Notes under the pieces: generated by a model | What the model was told of the DNA's origin: nothing | Seen by the model: the letters and a program-made list of their open reading frames with translations, nothing else | Database searches by the model: none | Position numbers and translations under genes: made by a program | Shown: positions 8,578-18,700 of the stretch, one piece after another | How the letters are laid out: each line of letters opens with the position of its first letter | How positions within the stretch are numbered: position 1 is the first letter of the stretch | Source: Streptomyces glaucescens | GTDB lineage: Bacteria > Actinomycetota > Actinomycetes > Streptomycetales > Streptomycetaceae | Assembly: GCF_000761215.1 (NCBI RefSeq) | Contig: NZ_CP009439.1 | Location: forward strand, 62,001 to 126,000 | Direction: 5' to 3' | Length of the DNA: 64,000 nt

Positions 8578-9591
8578 CTACTCCTCGCCCTTGAGCAGCT
8601 CGACCAGCTGCTCGTCCAGGGTGAACTCGCCGTTGTCGAGGGCGCCTTCGAGCCAGTCCGCTGCCGCGCGGACCCGGCCGATCTGACGCCTCACGGTCTC
8701 GCGCTCGTCCTCGGTGAACTCCTGCCCCCGCAGCTGCGGGACCAGGCGGCCCAGGGTGGCCACGAAACTGTGGCAGGAGCCGACCAGGTCGAGGTATTCG
8801 ATGGTGTGCTCGATCGCGCGGACGGCCGGGGTGCGCTCCCGGATTCGGTCCCGCGTCTCGTTGGAGTTGTCGAACTGGGCACGGTTGACGAGCATCCGCG
8901 TGGTGTCGTCCCGCATCGTCTTCCGAGCGACGTCCGGGCGGCGCAGCAGACTGCTGGTGACCTCCTGCGCGACGGTGTCGTCCCTGGTCAGCTCCGTGAC
9001 GACGCGCACCCGTTCGGCCGGGGTGACGTGCTCGGTGACCGCCGGACGCTTCAGCAGGTCGGTGGCGACCTGGGCGGCGACCTCGTCGTCCCGGGTCAGG
9101 TCGGCCACGGCCTGGACCTTCTCATCGACAGTGACCGGCCGGTCGACCCGCTGGCCGACGACCCGCTTCGCGCCGTCCGGCGTCCACTGCCTCGCCCCCG
9201 TGCGCGGGTTGAACGGCGCGTCCTCGATCGCCGCCCACCGTTCGTCCTCCTCCACGACCGACGCGAGGATGCGGTGAACGGTGAACGACACGCCCTCCCT
9301 GCGGCGCTTCGCCGGCCAGCGATTCGCGGTGTAACGCCAGTCCTCCACCGTCCGCCGCTCCACCCCGATGTCATCCGCGAACATCTGCAACGACTCCGTC
9401 ACGGTGAACAAGTCCTCCGTGCCGTTCGGCATCGACCCGCCCACCGCCCTCATCGGCTCGATCTCCAACGCTATGTCACCCAGGGCAAATTGCGAGCGGG
9501 CGATCTGCGCGATCAGTTCCTTGGCCTGGGTGACGAGCTGTTCGTAACGCTGCCGGGTGACGTTCCCGATCCGGTCGGTCACGTCGGTCAT
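8578..9591 (-). CDS. DUF6192-like protein, partner of RacP-like protein
   Basis: A protein of about 337 residues opening MTDVTDRIGNVTRQRYEQLV. It has an FALGDIALEIEPM segment, then a ParB-like helical region with a likely helix-turn-helix (LQMFADDIGVERRTVEDWRYTA) and repeated helical units (VAADLTRDDEVAAQV, VVTELTRDDTVAQEV). The Streptomyces DUF6192 family has this arrangement; its function is unknown. The HTH and the RacP partner suggest regulation or partition-like DNA binding, which is inference. ATG 9591 was chosen; a GTG three codons upstream at 9600 is possible, with GAGGAC just before it. Confidence 0.6.
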   Translation of the reverse strand: MTDVTDRIGNVTRQRYEQLVTQAKELIAQIARSQFALGDIALEIEPMRAVGGSMPNGTEDLFTVTESLQMFADDIGVERRTVEDWRYTANRWPAKRRREGVSFTVHRILASVVEEDERWAAIEDAPFNPRTGARQWTPDGAKRVVGQRVDRPVTVDEKVQAVADLTRDDEVAAQVATDLLKRPAVTEHVTPAERVRVVTELTRDDTVAQEVTSSLLRRPDVARKTMRDDTTRMLVNRAQFDNSNETRDRIRERTPAVRAIEHTIEYLDLVGSCHSFVATLGRLVPQLRGQEFTEDERETVRRQIGRVRAAADWLEGALDNGEFTLDEQLVELLKGEE

Positions 9592-9794
9592 GATGACCAC
9601 CGTCCTCGCCCGGGTCCGGCCCAGCCGCCACGACGGGACCGGTCAAAGGGGCGCCGGCCCCGGTCACTGTCCACCGTGACGCGCGCGCGACACGCCGGGG
9701 CAGGGCGTGAACCAGGGGCGCTCGAAGCGCTCGGCAGTTGCTCCCAACTACCTTGCAAAACCCGGGTTGTTGGAGGTGTTGGCGAGGCGTTCGG

Positions 9795-10103
9795 CTATGG
9801 CGTTTCCGTTACGCCGTTCCGTGACGCCTGCCGCTGGCGGCAGGCCCGGACCCGGCAGCGGTCCGAGCAGTACACCGCCGCCTTCGACCGCTCCACTCCT
9901 ACCGTCCACGACCGCCCGCAGACCGGGCACTCCGCATGCTCTCCCCGCTGCATCGCCATGACCCGCTGGCGAGTCTGCTGAAGTCTCCGCCACCGTCGTG
10001 ACCTGCACCGCCCCGAGCAGAACACTGCCTCCGCCGCCATCGTCTGCGGCAGCGGATCACCGCACTCCCGGCAATACCGCCGAGCCGTCCCGCCAACCCC
10101 CAC
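9795..10103 (-). CDS. Double zinc-finger protein
   Basis: A 102-residue basic protein with two tandem zinc knuckles of the same type: CRECG...FCSGRC and CPVCG...YCSDRC. Each is followed by an arginine-rich helix (RRWRRLQQTRQR, RVRACRQRQAS). This is a probable nucleic-acid-binding protein of a kind often found on actinobacterial plasmids. No catalytic residues are seen. It is transcribed toward the DUF6192/RacP pair, about 200 bp from the DUF6192 start, so it could be upstream in the same operon. Confidence 0.55.
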   Translation of the reverse strand: MGVGGTARRYCRECGDPLPQTMAAEAVFCSGRCRSRRWRRLQQTRQRVMAMQRGEHAECPVCGRSWTVGVERSKAAVYCSDRCRVRACRQRQASRNGVTETP

Positions 10104-10240
10104 GACTCAGATCATCCAGGCGTAGCCACCTCACGGCCAGGGATCAAAAACACCTACTGAGGGACGCGGCCACCGGCCTGGCCGAGCTCCAGCACCCCGC
10201 CCGCGCGGACAGCCCCGCCGCTGAACGCGCCGAAGCCCGA

Positions 10241-10636
10241 CTACTCGCTCGAACGGCACCTCCTGATGCCCGTGCACCGCACCGGCGAGTACCTGCACGC
10301 GTACGGCATCGCTGGCGGGGGTCGCTTCCTGACCACAGCGCCGACGCTCCGCCTTTCCCGCTCGACTGGCCTGCCGAGCGCCTTGTCGGGGCTGCGGTAC
10401 GGCCATGGCTCGACGCCCTCGGTGAGCAGCCGCCGCGTCTCCTCACGGCCGACCGGCTTGGCGCCGCCCATAGAGCAGTCACCGGCCTGTACCCGCAGAG
10501 CCTTTGGGCCCGCCATGGTCCGGATCGACTGCAGCCGCCACTCCGGCGGCGCCGGCGCGAGCCGGCGAGCCGCCTCCGCCGCGGCGACCCCACGCCCGGC
10601 GGTGCGACTAACCGTGCGCACGGGTGAACGACCCAC
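10241..10636 (-). pseudogene. Degenerate DUF6233 relative
   Basis: The middle of this frame (ALRVQAGDCSMGG, then KPVGREETRRLLTEGV) corresponds to the second half of DUF6233 proteins such as the intact copy at 2347-2706 (EVHAGGCHMTG, RAVDRDEARRLLSSGV). The family's MFDDLPPDLERL start is missing. The C-terminal CxHC motif is altered to PWPYRSPDK, after which the frame runs into unrelated sequence. I read it as a truncated, decaying paralogue, with fair but not high certainty. Confidence 0.45.
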
Positions 10637-10711
10637 GGATGCGGCGTCACCGCTCGGCTTGTCCCGCTACGAAGATCCCGACCAGTCGGATCTCCCAGCA
10701 AAGGACTGCCC

Positions 10712-11380
10712 GTGCGCATCCTCACCGCTCTCGCGGCCGCCACCGTCGTCGTCGCTGCCTTCACCACCCCTGCTCACGCTGCTGGACCGCTTGGCGAGGC
10801 GGGCGGGACCCTGGCCTTGCCGCTGCACGACGCGGTCCAGGTCCTTGCGGCCGCCGAGGAGAGCCGGGCCGGGTACCAGCGCAGCAGCTTCCGGCACTGG
10901 GTGGACGTCGACAAGGACGGCTGCTCGACCCGCAACGAGGTCCTGCTCGAGGAGGCGTTCCTCGCACCGGAGCAGACCGTGCCCTGCAGGCTCACCGGAG
11001 GGGAGTGGTACAGCGCCTACGACAACCTCTACATCAGCTCGCCGAGCGGCTTGGACATCGACCACCTGGTCCCACTCGCCGAGGCCTGGGACTCGGGCGC
11101 CTCCGCGTGGACGCCTGCTGAGCGCGAGGCCTACGCCAACGACCTCGGCGACGAGCGTTCCCTAATCGCGGTCAGCGCTCGCAGCAACCGCTCCAAGGCC
11201 GACCAGGACCCCGCCGAGTGGCTGCCCACCTACGCGCCGTACCACTGCCAGTACCTCACCGACTGGGTCGCCACCAAGCTGCGCTGGCAACTCACCGTCG
11301 ACAACGCTGAGCGTGACACCCTCACCAACGCCGTCGCCGACTGCCCGAATATCCCGGTGGAGGTCACGTTCGCGCGGTAG
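10712..11380 (+). CDS. Secreted HNH endonuclease (GmrSD/DUF1524-like)
   Basis: A 222-residue protein with a clear signal peptide (MRILTALAAATVVVAAF ... AHA|AG). The mature enzyme has HWVDVDKDGCSTRNEVLLEE, then GLDIDHLVPLAEAWDSGA, carrying the DxDHxVPL motif of secreted HNH nucleases, and ends with LIAVSARSNRSKADQDP, the conserved N/D-rich segment. The His of DIDHLVP is the expected general base. Cysteines (GCST, VPCRL, YHCQYL, ADCPN) probably form disulfides. AAAGGA lies about ten bases before the GTG. It is one of two free-standing secreted DNases in the window. Confidence 0.82.
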   Translation: MRILTALAAATVVVAAFTTPAHAAGPLGEAGGTLALPLHDAVQVLAAAEESRAGYQRSSFRHWVDVDKDGCSTRNEVLLEEAFLAPEQTVPCRLTGGEWYSAYDNLYISSPSGLDIDHLVPLAEAWDSGASAWTPAEREAYANDLGDERSLIAVSARSNRSKADQDPAEWLPTYAPYHCQYLTDWVATKLRWQLTVDNAERDTLTNAVADCPNIPVEVTFAR

Positions 11381-11654
11381 CCGCCCCGCAACGTGCACGC
11401 TCAGGGGCAGGGTGACACCCCGCCGCTGAGCGGTGTTCCTGCTCTTTGCAGCGTCGGCCGCTCAGATGGGGGACGTGATAACCCCGCACGCCTCGCCGCC
11501 GCGGAGTACCGAGCTGACATGTCGACCGGCCTGCCCGGCGATGAAACTGGGGTGGGCTCGGCGCGCGCTCCCGCGGCGTGTGTGACCCCGTCCTCGACCG
11601 GCCGGTTGCCGGCGTACTCGGTGGCGGGTGTCGGCAGAGGGCGCGGTAGTTCTG

Positions 11655-12482
11655 TCAGCGGACGTCGACGTAGTCGTCGTTCGTGGCGTACGCGCCGGTG
11701 ACGGAGTTGCCGGCGTAGTACCAGCGCCAGGTGCCGTCCTTGGCGGCGGTGACCGTCGTCTTCAGGGCGCCCGCGGACGTGGTCGAGATGGTCTTGACGT
11801 TGGTGTACTTCGTGGCGCCCGCTGCCTTGAACTGGAGGGTGACCTTCTGCCCGCCGTACAGGTCGTAGCGGTGCGTGGTCCAGTTCGCGTGCTTCAGGGT
11901 GCCCTTGATGGTGATCGGCTTGCCCTTGGTGACCGGCTCGGGGCTCGCGTCGGCGCATGCGATGACCGAGGCGCGCTTGAGGCGGGTGGTGGTGGCGAGC
12001 AGGTCGAGGTCGAAGCTGCCGTCGGCCTTGATCGCCAGGCCTGAGGTGTTCCAGACGGTGGCGTCGCTGTTGACGAGCTTGTTGCCGCTGGGCAGTGTGT
12101 CCGGGTCGATCTGGAGGGACTCGTCGCAGTCGTAGTAGGTGTAGCCGCCCGCCGCGGACTGCCCGCAGCTCCACTGGATCGACCCGATGGCCAGCATGGT
12201 CACGTTGTCGCCGGTGCCCCGCCTCACCCGCACGGACCAGTGGTCCAGCTTCACCTTCGTCTTCAGCGTGTAGGTCAGCGGCACCTCGATCCGGGCGCCG
12301 GTGCCGAGGACAATCGGCCTTCCCTTGTTGATGACCACGTTCGAGAACGTGATGTCGCTGTCGGCTGCGTGCGCGCCCGGAGCCGTGAACAGCGTGCCCG
12401 CGAGTGCCGCGCCGACAGTCGCGAGAACGGTCACCGCGCGCCGCGCGGCCGTGCTCTGAGCTTGCGCAGAGTCATATCCCAC
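11655..12482 (-). CDS. Secreted protein with C-terminal Ig-like domain
   Basis: A 275-residue secreted protein: a signal peptide (VTVLATVGAALAGTLF ... HAAD), a beta-rich N-terminal domain (ITFSNVVINKGRPIVLGTG) and a C-terminal domain starting EPVTKGKPITIKGTLKHANW and ending NDDYVDVR. The last 100 residues look like a bacterial Ig-like or filamin-type fold. The same domain, with the same final DYVDVR, ends the protein at 37781-38536. Four cysteines in the N-terminal domain (SCGQ, YDCDE, IACAD) suggest disulfides. The role is unknown. The GTG at 12482 has only a weak ribosome site. Confidence 0.7.
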   Translation of the reverse strand: MGYDSAQAQSTAARRAVTVLATVGAALAGTLFTAPGAHAADSDITFSNVVINKGRPIVLGTGARIEVPLTYTLKTKVKLDHWSVRVRRGTGDNVTMLAIGSIQWSCGQSAAGGYTYYDCDESLQIDPDTLPSGNKLVNSDATVWNTSGLAIKADGSFDLDLLATTTRLKRASVIACADASPEPVTKGKPITIKGTLKHANWTTHRYDLYGGQKVTLQFKAAGATKYTNVKTISTTSAGALKTTVTAAKDGTWRWYYAGNSVTGAYATNDDYVDVR

Positions 12483-13158
12483 CCCTGGTGTATGTCTGCG
12501 AGCACCGGACGATCAGTCGCCCGGTGTAGGCACTTAGATCATGAGTGCGACAGCACCGTCGGTCGTGCCGTTGCCGGGCCCGGGTCTCGCACGGTCTCGG
12601 TGTGCATACCTTCACCGTCGACCTGGGGCGCCGGCGGTGCGGTGGGCCGCTTAGCGGTAGACGGCTGCCGCGGCCTGGCGCTTGCCGAGGACTCCGGGGT
12701 GGTCGAGGGCCGTGCGTTGTCCATCTTTTGTGTCGTGGTCAGGACAAGTCGGCTGCCGTACACGCCGACTTCCGCCGGATTTTGTTGACACGCTTGTGGA
12801 TCTTCAGACCTCGGGCAGGGGGCGCATGGCGGGCGTGTGGAGCAAGGAGGAAGTCTGCGCGGGCTCACTCAGGTTGATCGATTCACCCGGCATGCCCTCT
12901 TTGCGCGGCCACTTTTGATCGTTTGCAGCCGTTTGCGCTCGGGGTCTTCTGAGGGTGACCGTGCATGACCGTCCAGGGGGTGATGGGCACCCGTACCCAC
13001 GACGCTACTTTCTGGCATCACAACGCTGCACAAGGTAGTAGCGTCCTGCTCCCGGCATCTTCCGCCGGACGGCAAAGACCCCGGCACCGTTGGTTGGTCG
13101 CCCTCGCGCCGGGGTCCTGTCGCTCTCAACGCCAGCCCCGAGACAAGGGAGATCTCCG
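12483..13158. other. Non-coding stretch with one inverted repeat
   Basis: No frame here has a credible start, codon bias or recognisable motif. A 9-bp perfect inverted repeat, GACGCTACT (13001-13009) and AGTAGCGTC (13037-13045), could be an operator or a weak hairpin upstream of the following genes. Confidence 0.35.
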
Positions 13159-13440
13159 ATGCCGCTGTGCCGACGCCGAATTCGCTCCACCACAAGTGCG
13201 TGTGCGCTTGCGGTGAAAACGAGTCGTGACCGTATCATCCCGCCGCCGTACCCGGCCCAAACCCCGGTGTGGCATGTCAAGGCTGTCATGCTCCGCGGAA
13301 GCCTGCCCATGGCCGCGATCTGTCTCCCTCTGCTCGTGATCCCGGATGCGCCGCCGCCGCATGTACTGCCGCTCACAGCCCTCTTTCTGACAACCGCTCA
13401 CGGATCTGTGCTGGTCCGCCAGTGGATTTTCCGCCGCTGA
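13159..13440 (+). CDS. Possible small membrane protein
   Basis: A 93-residue frame starting MPLCRRRIRS with AAGGGAG about nine bases upstream of the ATG. The second half is hydrophobic (SLPMAAICLPLLVIP, VLPLTALFLTTAHG) and could form one or two membrane segments; the end is basic (VRQWIFRR). I recognise no family. It precedes the XRE regulator gene by 122 bp on the same strand. It could be a chance frame. Confidence 0.3.
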   Translation: MPLCRRRIRSTTSACALAVKTSRDRIIPPPYPAQTPVWHVKAVMLRGSLPMAAICLPLLVIPDAPPPHVLPLTALFLTTAHGSVLVRQWIFRR

Positions 13441-13562
13441 CCGGACCGCCGGTGGGGGCGCGAACAGCCGCTCACGCCCCCACCATTCCCCAGCCCCTCC
13501 AGCCGCCCGCGGCCGGACGGGCGGTACAGATACCCGCCCAGCACCCCCGAAAGAGGTCCCCT

Positions 13563-14498
13563 GTGTCCACCCGTTCACGCGTCCAAACGGCTGACAACGC
13601 CACGCGCCCGGCCCGCTCCGCTCCCTCCGCCGACCCCGCCCGCGCACGCCGCTGCACCGAAGCCCTCCGCGACATCGCCGAGGACTGCACCGTGGTCTCC
13701 GAGGCCCTGCTGCTCAACGCCTACAACGGCGCCACACCGAACACCGACCTCCTCCAGCAGTTGGTCGATCTCCGGGACCTGGTGGACGAGGCGATCGGAG
13801 TCGTCGTTGTCCGCCAACGCGCCCAGGGCGAGCCGCTCGCCGACCTCGCCCCGATCGCCAAGCGCACCGAGGACCGGCTGCGCAAGAAATACAACCCGTC
13901 CTCCGTCGACGCCGCCCTGGCCACCCGCCGCCGACCCAACCCCGCCACTCCGGCTCACAACACCGAAACGACTGCGGACGCCCCCACCCTGCGCCACCCG
14001 CGCCAGCGCCTGGCCACCGCCCTGACCCGCATGAAGGAAGGCTCCGGCCGCCGCCAGCGCGAACTTGCCGCCAAGATGGGCATCGACGAGTCCTACGCCT
14101 CGCGCATGCTCTCCGGCCAGCGCGCCACCTCCTGGAAGTACGTAAAGATCATCTGCGAGGCATGCGGCGTCGACCCCGAACTGATGAAGCCACTGTGGGA
14201 AGTGGCCGCCGGCGTCCAGCCTTCCGACACCGAAGACCCGGTCACCTACCTGCGCACCTACCTCCAGGGCCTGCACTACGCATTCGGATCACCAGACCCC
14301 GAAATCATCCTCACCGCCGCCCAGCACGCCCTGACCGCCGACGACCTCAAACGTGCCCTGAACGGCCCCGGAGTCCCCGACTGGCGAGTGATCGAACACC
14401 TCACCTTCGCCCTGCAGAGCCTGCCCACCATGGCCCGCCCCCTGTGGCGCCGCGCCCAGTCAGCCGCCGAGAACGGCCCCACCGACACCCACAGCTGA
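13563..14498 (+). CDS. XRE family transcriptional regulator
   Basis: A 311-residue protein. The GTG at 13563, preceded by AAAGAGG, was chosen because the upstream extension looks non-coding. Residues 20-120 are helical with no match I recognise. Around residue 160 lies an XRE-type helix-turn-helix (RRQRELAAKMGIDESYASR, MLSGQRATSW), followed by a helical C-terminal domain (YLRTYLQGLHYAFGSPDPE). Such proteins bind operator DNA. The gene after it starts 27 bp downstream with a good ribosome site, so the two form an operon. The signal sensed is unknown. Confidence 0.72.
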   Translation: MSTRSRVQTADNATRPARSAPSADPARARRCTEALRDIAEDCTVVSEALLLNAYNGATPNTDLLQQLVDLRDLVDEAIGVVVVRQRAQGEPLADLAPIAKRTEDRLRKKYNPSSVDAALATRRRPNPATPAHNTETTADAPTLRHPRQRLATALTRMKEGSGRRQRELAAKMGIDESYASRMLSGQRATSWKYVKIICEACGVDPELMKPLWEVAAGVQPSDTEDPVTYLRTYLQGLHYAFGSPDPEIILTAAQHALTADDLKRALNGPGVPDWRVIEHLTFALQSLPTMARPLWRRAQSAAENGPTDTHS

Positions 14499-14525
14499 CC
14501 TGCCAGCCCACCGGGGGGAAGGACC

Positions 14526-14933
14526 ATGAAGCCCACAGCACCGACCGCGTCCGTGCTCACGACCGCCTTCTACGCTTTCTACGACCTGCACCGCCCCGCC
14601 TACCACGCCTACGCCGCAGCCCGCCTGCCCCGAGAGGAGGCCCAGCTCAGCGTCACCCAGCTCTTCGACCTCATCGCCAGCAACTGGACCTGGCTCATGA
14701 CCGAACAGCGCCCCTCCGCCTGGGCGTGGGAAAAGCACACCCGTGCCGTCGCCCGCCGTACCGGCCGCACCCCCACCCCGGCCGAAGACACCGCACTCCT
14801 CCACGACCACCTCCGCTTGAGCATCGACCGCATCGCCACCATCACCGGCACCGACCCCGCACAGGTCACCACGCTCCTGGCCGCCGCCCACCGCACCCGC
14901 CAACCGGCCACCCCTGTCTGCCGCCACGCCTGA
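14526..14933 (+). CDS. Conserved small helical protein in XRE operon
   Basis: A 135-residue protein with GGGGGAAGG directly upstream of ATG 14526. It is largely helical: TAFYAFYDLHRPAYHAYAAARL, then EAQLSVTQLFDLIASNWTWL. It also has an LSIDRIATITGTDPAQVTTLLAAA segment that resembles a sigma-factor region 4 type helix-turn-helix. No known family is assigned. Its position right behind the XRE gene suggests a regulatory partner. Confidence 0.5.
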   Translation: MKPTAPTASVLTTAFYAFYDLHRPAYHAYAAARLPREEAQLSVTQLFDLIASNWTWLMTEQRPSAWAWEKHTRAVARRTGRTPTPAEDTALLHDHLRLSIDRIATITGTDPAQVTTLLAAAHRTRQPATPVCRHA

Positions 14934-15225
14934 GAACAACTGCCGGTATCCCTCATCTGCGTGGGAAGCGAGCTCGCCGAGCAGATAGAGCTCCGCGGAA
15001 CACCCCCGAGTCGACGGGGAGGACCGTCCGCCGCCGCTGACCCTCCCCTCGCTCCAGCCAGAGCCGTGGCCCCTTCACCGGGCCCGTCCAGCCGTAAGCC
15101 GGCCGGGGTGGCCCGACCCCGTCTCCACCTCACGCAGAACGTGCGCTTTGCCCGGCTAAACCCAGCACCCCCCATGGTTCGGCCAGGCACCCCTAAGTGC
15201 CCCGCCCGAAGAAGGAAGCACCGCC

Positions 15226-15612
15226 GATCACATCGTGCTCACCGGCGACATCGCTGCCGGGCCGCAGCGACCCAGGTTTTCGACCTGCTGACCAGCTTCG
15301 GCGACTGCGTCATCTGGAGTAGCGGCAGCGCCGACCGCCGTTCGTCCGCCTCGCCCACGGCCGGCTCTGGTCAACCCGGGCAGTATCGGCATGCCCTTCG
15401 GGCGAACCGGAGCACACTGGGCCCTGCTGGGCCCGGGCGTCGAACTCCGCACCACGCACTTCGACCTCCAGGCCGCGATCACCCAGCTCATTCACGGCTC
15501 GTCCCATCCCGGCATCGCCGAATGGGCCGACTTCTTCCTGCACGCTCGCGCGACCGACGCCGACGCCCTCGCAGCCTTCGCCCCACGGGACGGACGCGAC
15601 CACAGCCCGTGA
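15226..15612 (+). pseudogene. Decayed metallophosphoesterase remnant
   Basis: Read across three frames, this stretch gives successive pieces of a small calcineurin-like phosphoesterase: HIVLTGDIAAGP, VFDLLTSFGDCVIW, FVRLAHGRLW, and VNPGSIGMPFGRTGAHWALL, then a C-terminal helical tail to the stop at 15612. The GD and NPGS-type motifs belong to metal-binding loops of the family. At least two frame changes are needed, and the N-terminal half with the first DxH motif is absent. It is a broken remnant, not a functional gene. Confidence 0.6.
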
Positions 15613-15751
15613 CGCTGGCCCGAGCAAGAGGAGATCACCGCACCGCGCGCGCCGTGCCACCCGCGCCGGACGGGGTGCGCCTGGAGCGCCAGCCCCTCAC
15701 CGGCGCGGTCGGTGCGCCTTGCTGTGGGACGACGGCCGGGGCTCCGGTGCT

Positions 15752-18700
15752 TCACTCCTGCCCGCACAGCCTTCGGTACGGCACATCCGTCAGGTACGCG
15801 CGCCACTGCTGCCGGGACAGTGGCCCCCCGGCACGGTGGCACGCCGCTTCGGCCAGACGGTCGGGGTCGACGGTGTACCGCTGGAGGGGCACGTGGCGGC
15901 CGGCCGCGAACAGGGTGCTGCCGTTTGGGGAGAAGGCCAGGGAGGTGATCTCGTCGCCGGCCGTGGCAAGGCCGGTGCCGAGCGGGCGGCGGGAAGGGAC
16001 GTCCCACATCCTCAGGGTGCCGGATGCCCCCACGGCCACCAGGACCGAGCTGTCCGGGGAGAAGGCCAGCGCGCCGGTCGACTCCTGCACGGCGGACGGG
16101 CCGTTCAGGGAGACGCCGCCGGCCAGGATGCCGAGCGAGGTGCCCTGGCGTACGTCCCACAGGGTGATGCGGTCGTTGATGTCGAGCAGGGCCACCGTGT
16201 CACCGTCCGGGCTGAAGGCGGCTGCGGCGTGGGCATCGAGCGTCGTCTTCCTGGTGGATGGTCCGACGGTGGACGTGAGCGTTCCGTCATCGTGCAGGAG
16301 CGTGCGGCCGTCCGCGGAGACCGCGCTGACGTAAGTCGTCGCACCGGACTCGTCGGGATTCCTCGGGCCGGTGACGCGGCGCAGCCTGCGGCCGTCGCCG
16401 GTGTTCCACACGGTGAGGTTCGGGCCCTGACCGTCGGATGTCGTCAGCTCGCGACCGTCCGGACTCAGGGTGAAGTCCTCGAGGTTGTCAGCGAGCAGCT
16501 GTACCGTGCTCAGCCGGCGGTCGCGGACCGTGTCCCACACCGCGACCGAGACGACGTCCGACCCGCCCTCACTCGGCCCCGAGGCGAAGACCACCCGGCG
16601 TCCGTCCGCGCTCAAGGCTGGGCCGGGTATGGTCCAGGGCTCATCATCCCGGGCCACCCGGACGCTGGCCGTCCGCGACCGCGGCTCCCCGGTGCGGGTG
16701 TCGTACAGGGTGAGGTGCCCACTGCCGCCGCCTCGGTTTCTCAGGACGGCCAGCGTGCTGCCGTCGGCGCTGAGCACCGCTTCGTCGGCCGGTTCCCGGT
16801 GCCATGAGGGCCGCACCATCCGGCTGATGTCGATGGTGCGGACGACGCCGGTGTCGCGTGTCCCGCGCATGACGTAGCGGAGCACACCCGCGCGGAGGTC
16901 GAAGGCGAGTTGCTCCGGTACGTGATCGTCCAGCTCATGGCGGACGAGGGGGGCGTCTGACCGGTCGGGGCTCCACAGCAGGAGCGCTCCGTCGCTCACG
17001 CTCGCGACGAATCGTCCGTCCTCGCTCAGCACGTGCCGGTCCATGGCCGTGCCATCGATCGCAGCGAGTTGTCTGCCCGTCGCGGTGTTCCAGCGGTGCA
17101 GGCCGTCGGAGCCGGAGACGGTGAGGGCGCGGCCGTCCGGGGAGAACGTCAGGCTGTCGTCCGGTGCGCACTTGGGCCGGCCGGACCAGTCGACGCTCCT
17201 GGTGCGCTGGATGCGCAGGTCCCACAGCCGGAGGCCCTTGGATGTGCACACGGCGAGCGTCCGGTTGTCCGCGGTGATGTCGTACGCGGCCGTGTCCTCG
17301 TCGAGCAGGGCCCCGTCGAACAGGCGTCGGCCTCCGGGAACGCTCCATACCTGGAGCCTGTTCCCGGCCTGGAAGGTCCATGCGTGTCCGCTGGAGCTGA
17401 AGGCGTCGAGGACCATGGTGCTGGTGATCGCGTCCGTTCCGGATTCCGGTTCGCCGAAGTTCGGGAGGGGCTGGTCCGGCAGGCCGACCGGTTCCTCGGC
17501 CTCACCCTCGGGTGCGGCGGCCCATGGCCCGCGATACCGCTCCGCGAGGACGTCCCACAGGCGCAAGCGCAGGCGTTCCCCCTCCGGGTCCTGGACGATC
17601 AGATAACGGCCACCGGGACTCGCCGTCAGCATGAACGCGCCGCCGGGCGGGGCCCGGTGGCTGCTGATCTGTCGGCGGGTGTGCAGGTCCCAGCGGGTGA
17701 TCCCATCGGGGCCGTCGAGGGTGGTGAGCGTGCGGCCGTCGGGGCTCAGTGCGTATCCGTCCACCGTGCCGGCACGGTGCGGGGCGAAAGGGGGAAGTTC
17801 GTTCTGGCCCAGGGCGCCGAGGAGGGCTGAGCGGGTCTCCGGCCCCGGGTTCAGCCGCCACGCGGCGACGGCGAGCCGGAGGGCGAGCATCGGGTCGGAG
17901 GAACGCAGGGTGTCGGCGGCGGTGGCGGCGCGGGTGGCGGCAGCCTCCAGTCGGCGTAGGTCGGAGGTACGGTTCTGCTGCCAGGCGACCACTCCCGCGA
18001 CCAGGGCCAGCACGAGCAGCACCGACACCGAGGTGACCCATCCCTTCAGGCGCCGCCGTTCACGGGCGAGATGGGAACGGCTGGCAGCGAGGAACCCCCG
18101 TTCCACCTCGGTGAGATCGGCGGCGGCGTCCGGGCCGGTGAAGATCTCGTCGGCCTCCGCCAGTCGCGCGCCCCGGTACAGGGCGCCGCTGTCCCGGTTC
18201 AGCCCCTGCCAGGCCAGGGCCGCCTCCGTGAGCCGTCGCAGGGCGTGCAGCCGGTGCCGGTCCTCCTCGATCCAGCCGCGCAGGCGGGGCCAGGAGGTGA
18301 TGAGTGCCTCGTGGGCGAGGTGGACGGTGTCGCCGTCCAGCGTGACGAGCCGGGCCCTGGCCAGCCGGTCGAGGACGGTGTCGATCCGTTTCGCGGAGTC
18401 CGGGCCGGCCGTGCGCAGCTCCGCGCGCTCAACGGGACGGGAGGTGTCCGAGGTGCCTTCACCGGGCGCGACCAGCCGCAGCAGGACGCGCCGCACCAGG
18501 GCCGCCTGGGCGGTATCGAGTGTGTCGTACAGCTCTTCGGCGGTCTGCGCGACGGCGCCCCGCACGCCGCCCGCGGCCTCGTACGCCCGTAACGTCAGCA
18601 TCCGGCCCGACCGGCGGCGCCAGGTCTCCAGCAGTGCGTGCGACAGCAGGGGCAGGCCGCCCGGTTCGCCCGCCACCTCGTCCAGCAGCTGGGCGGTCAG

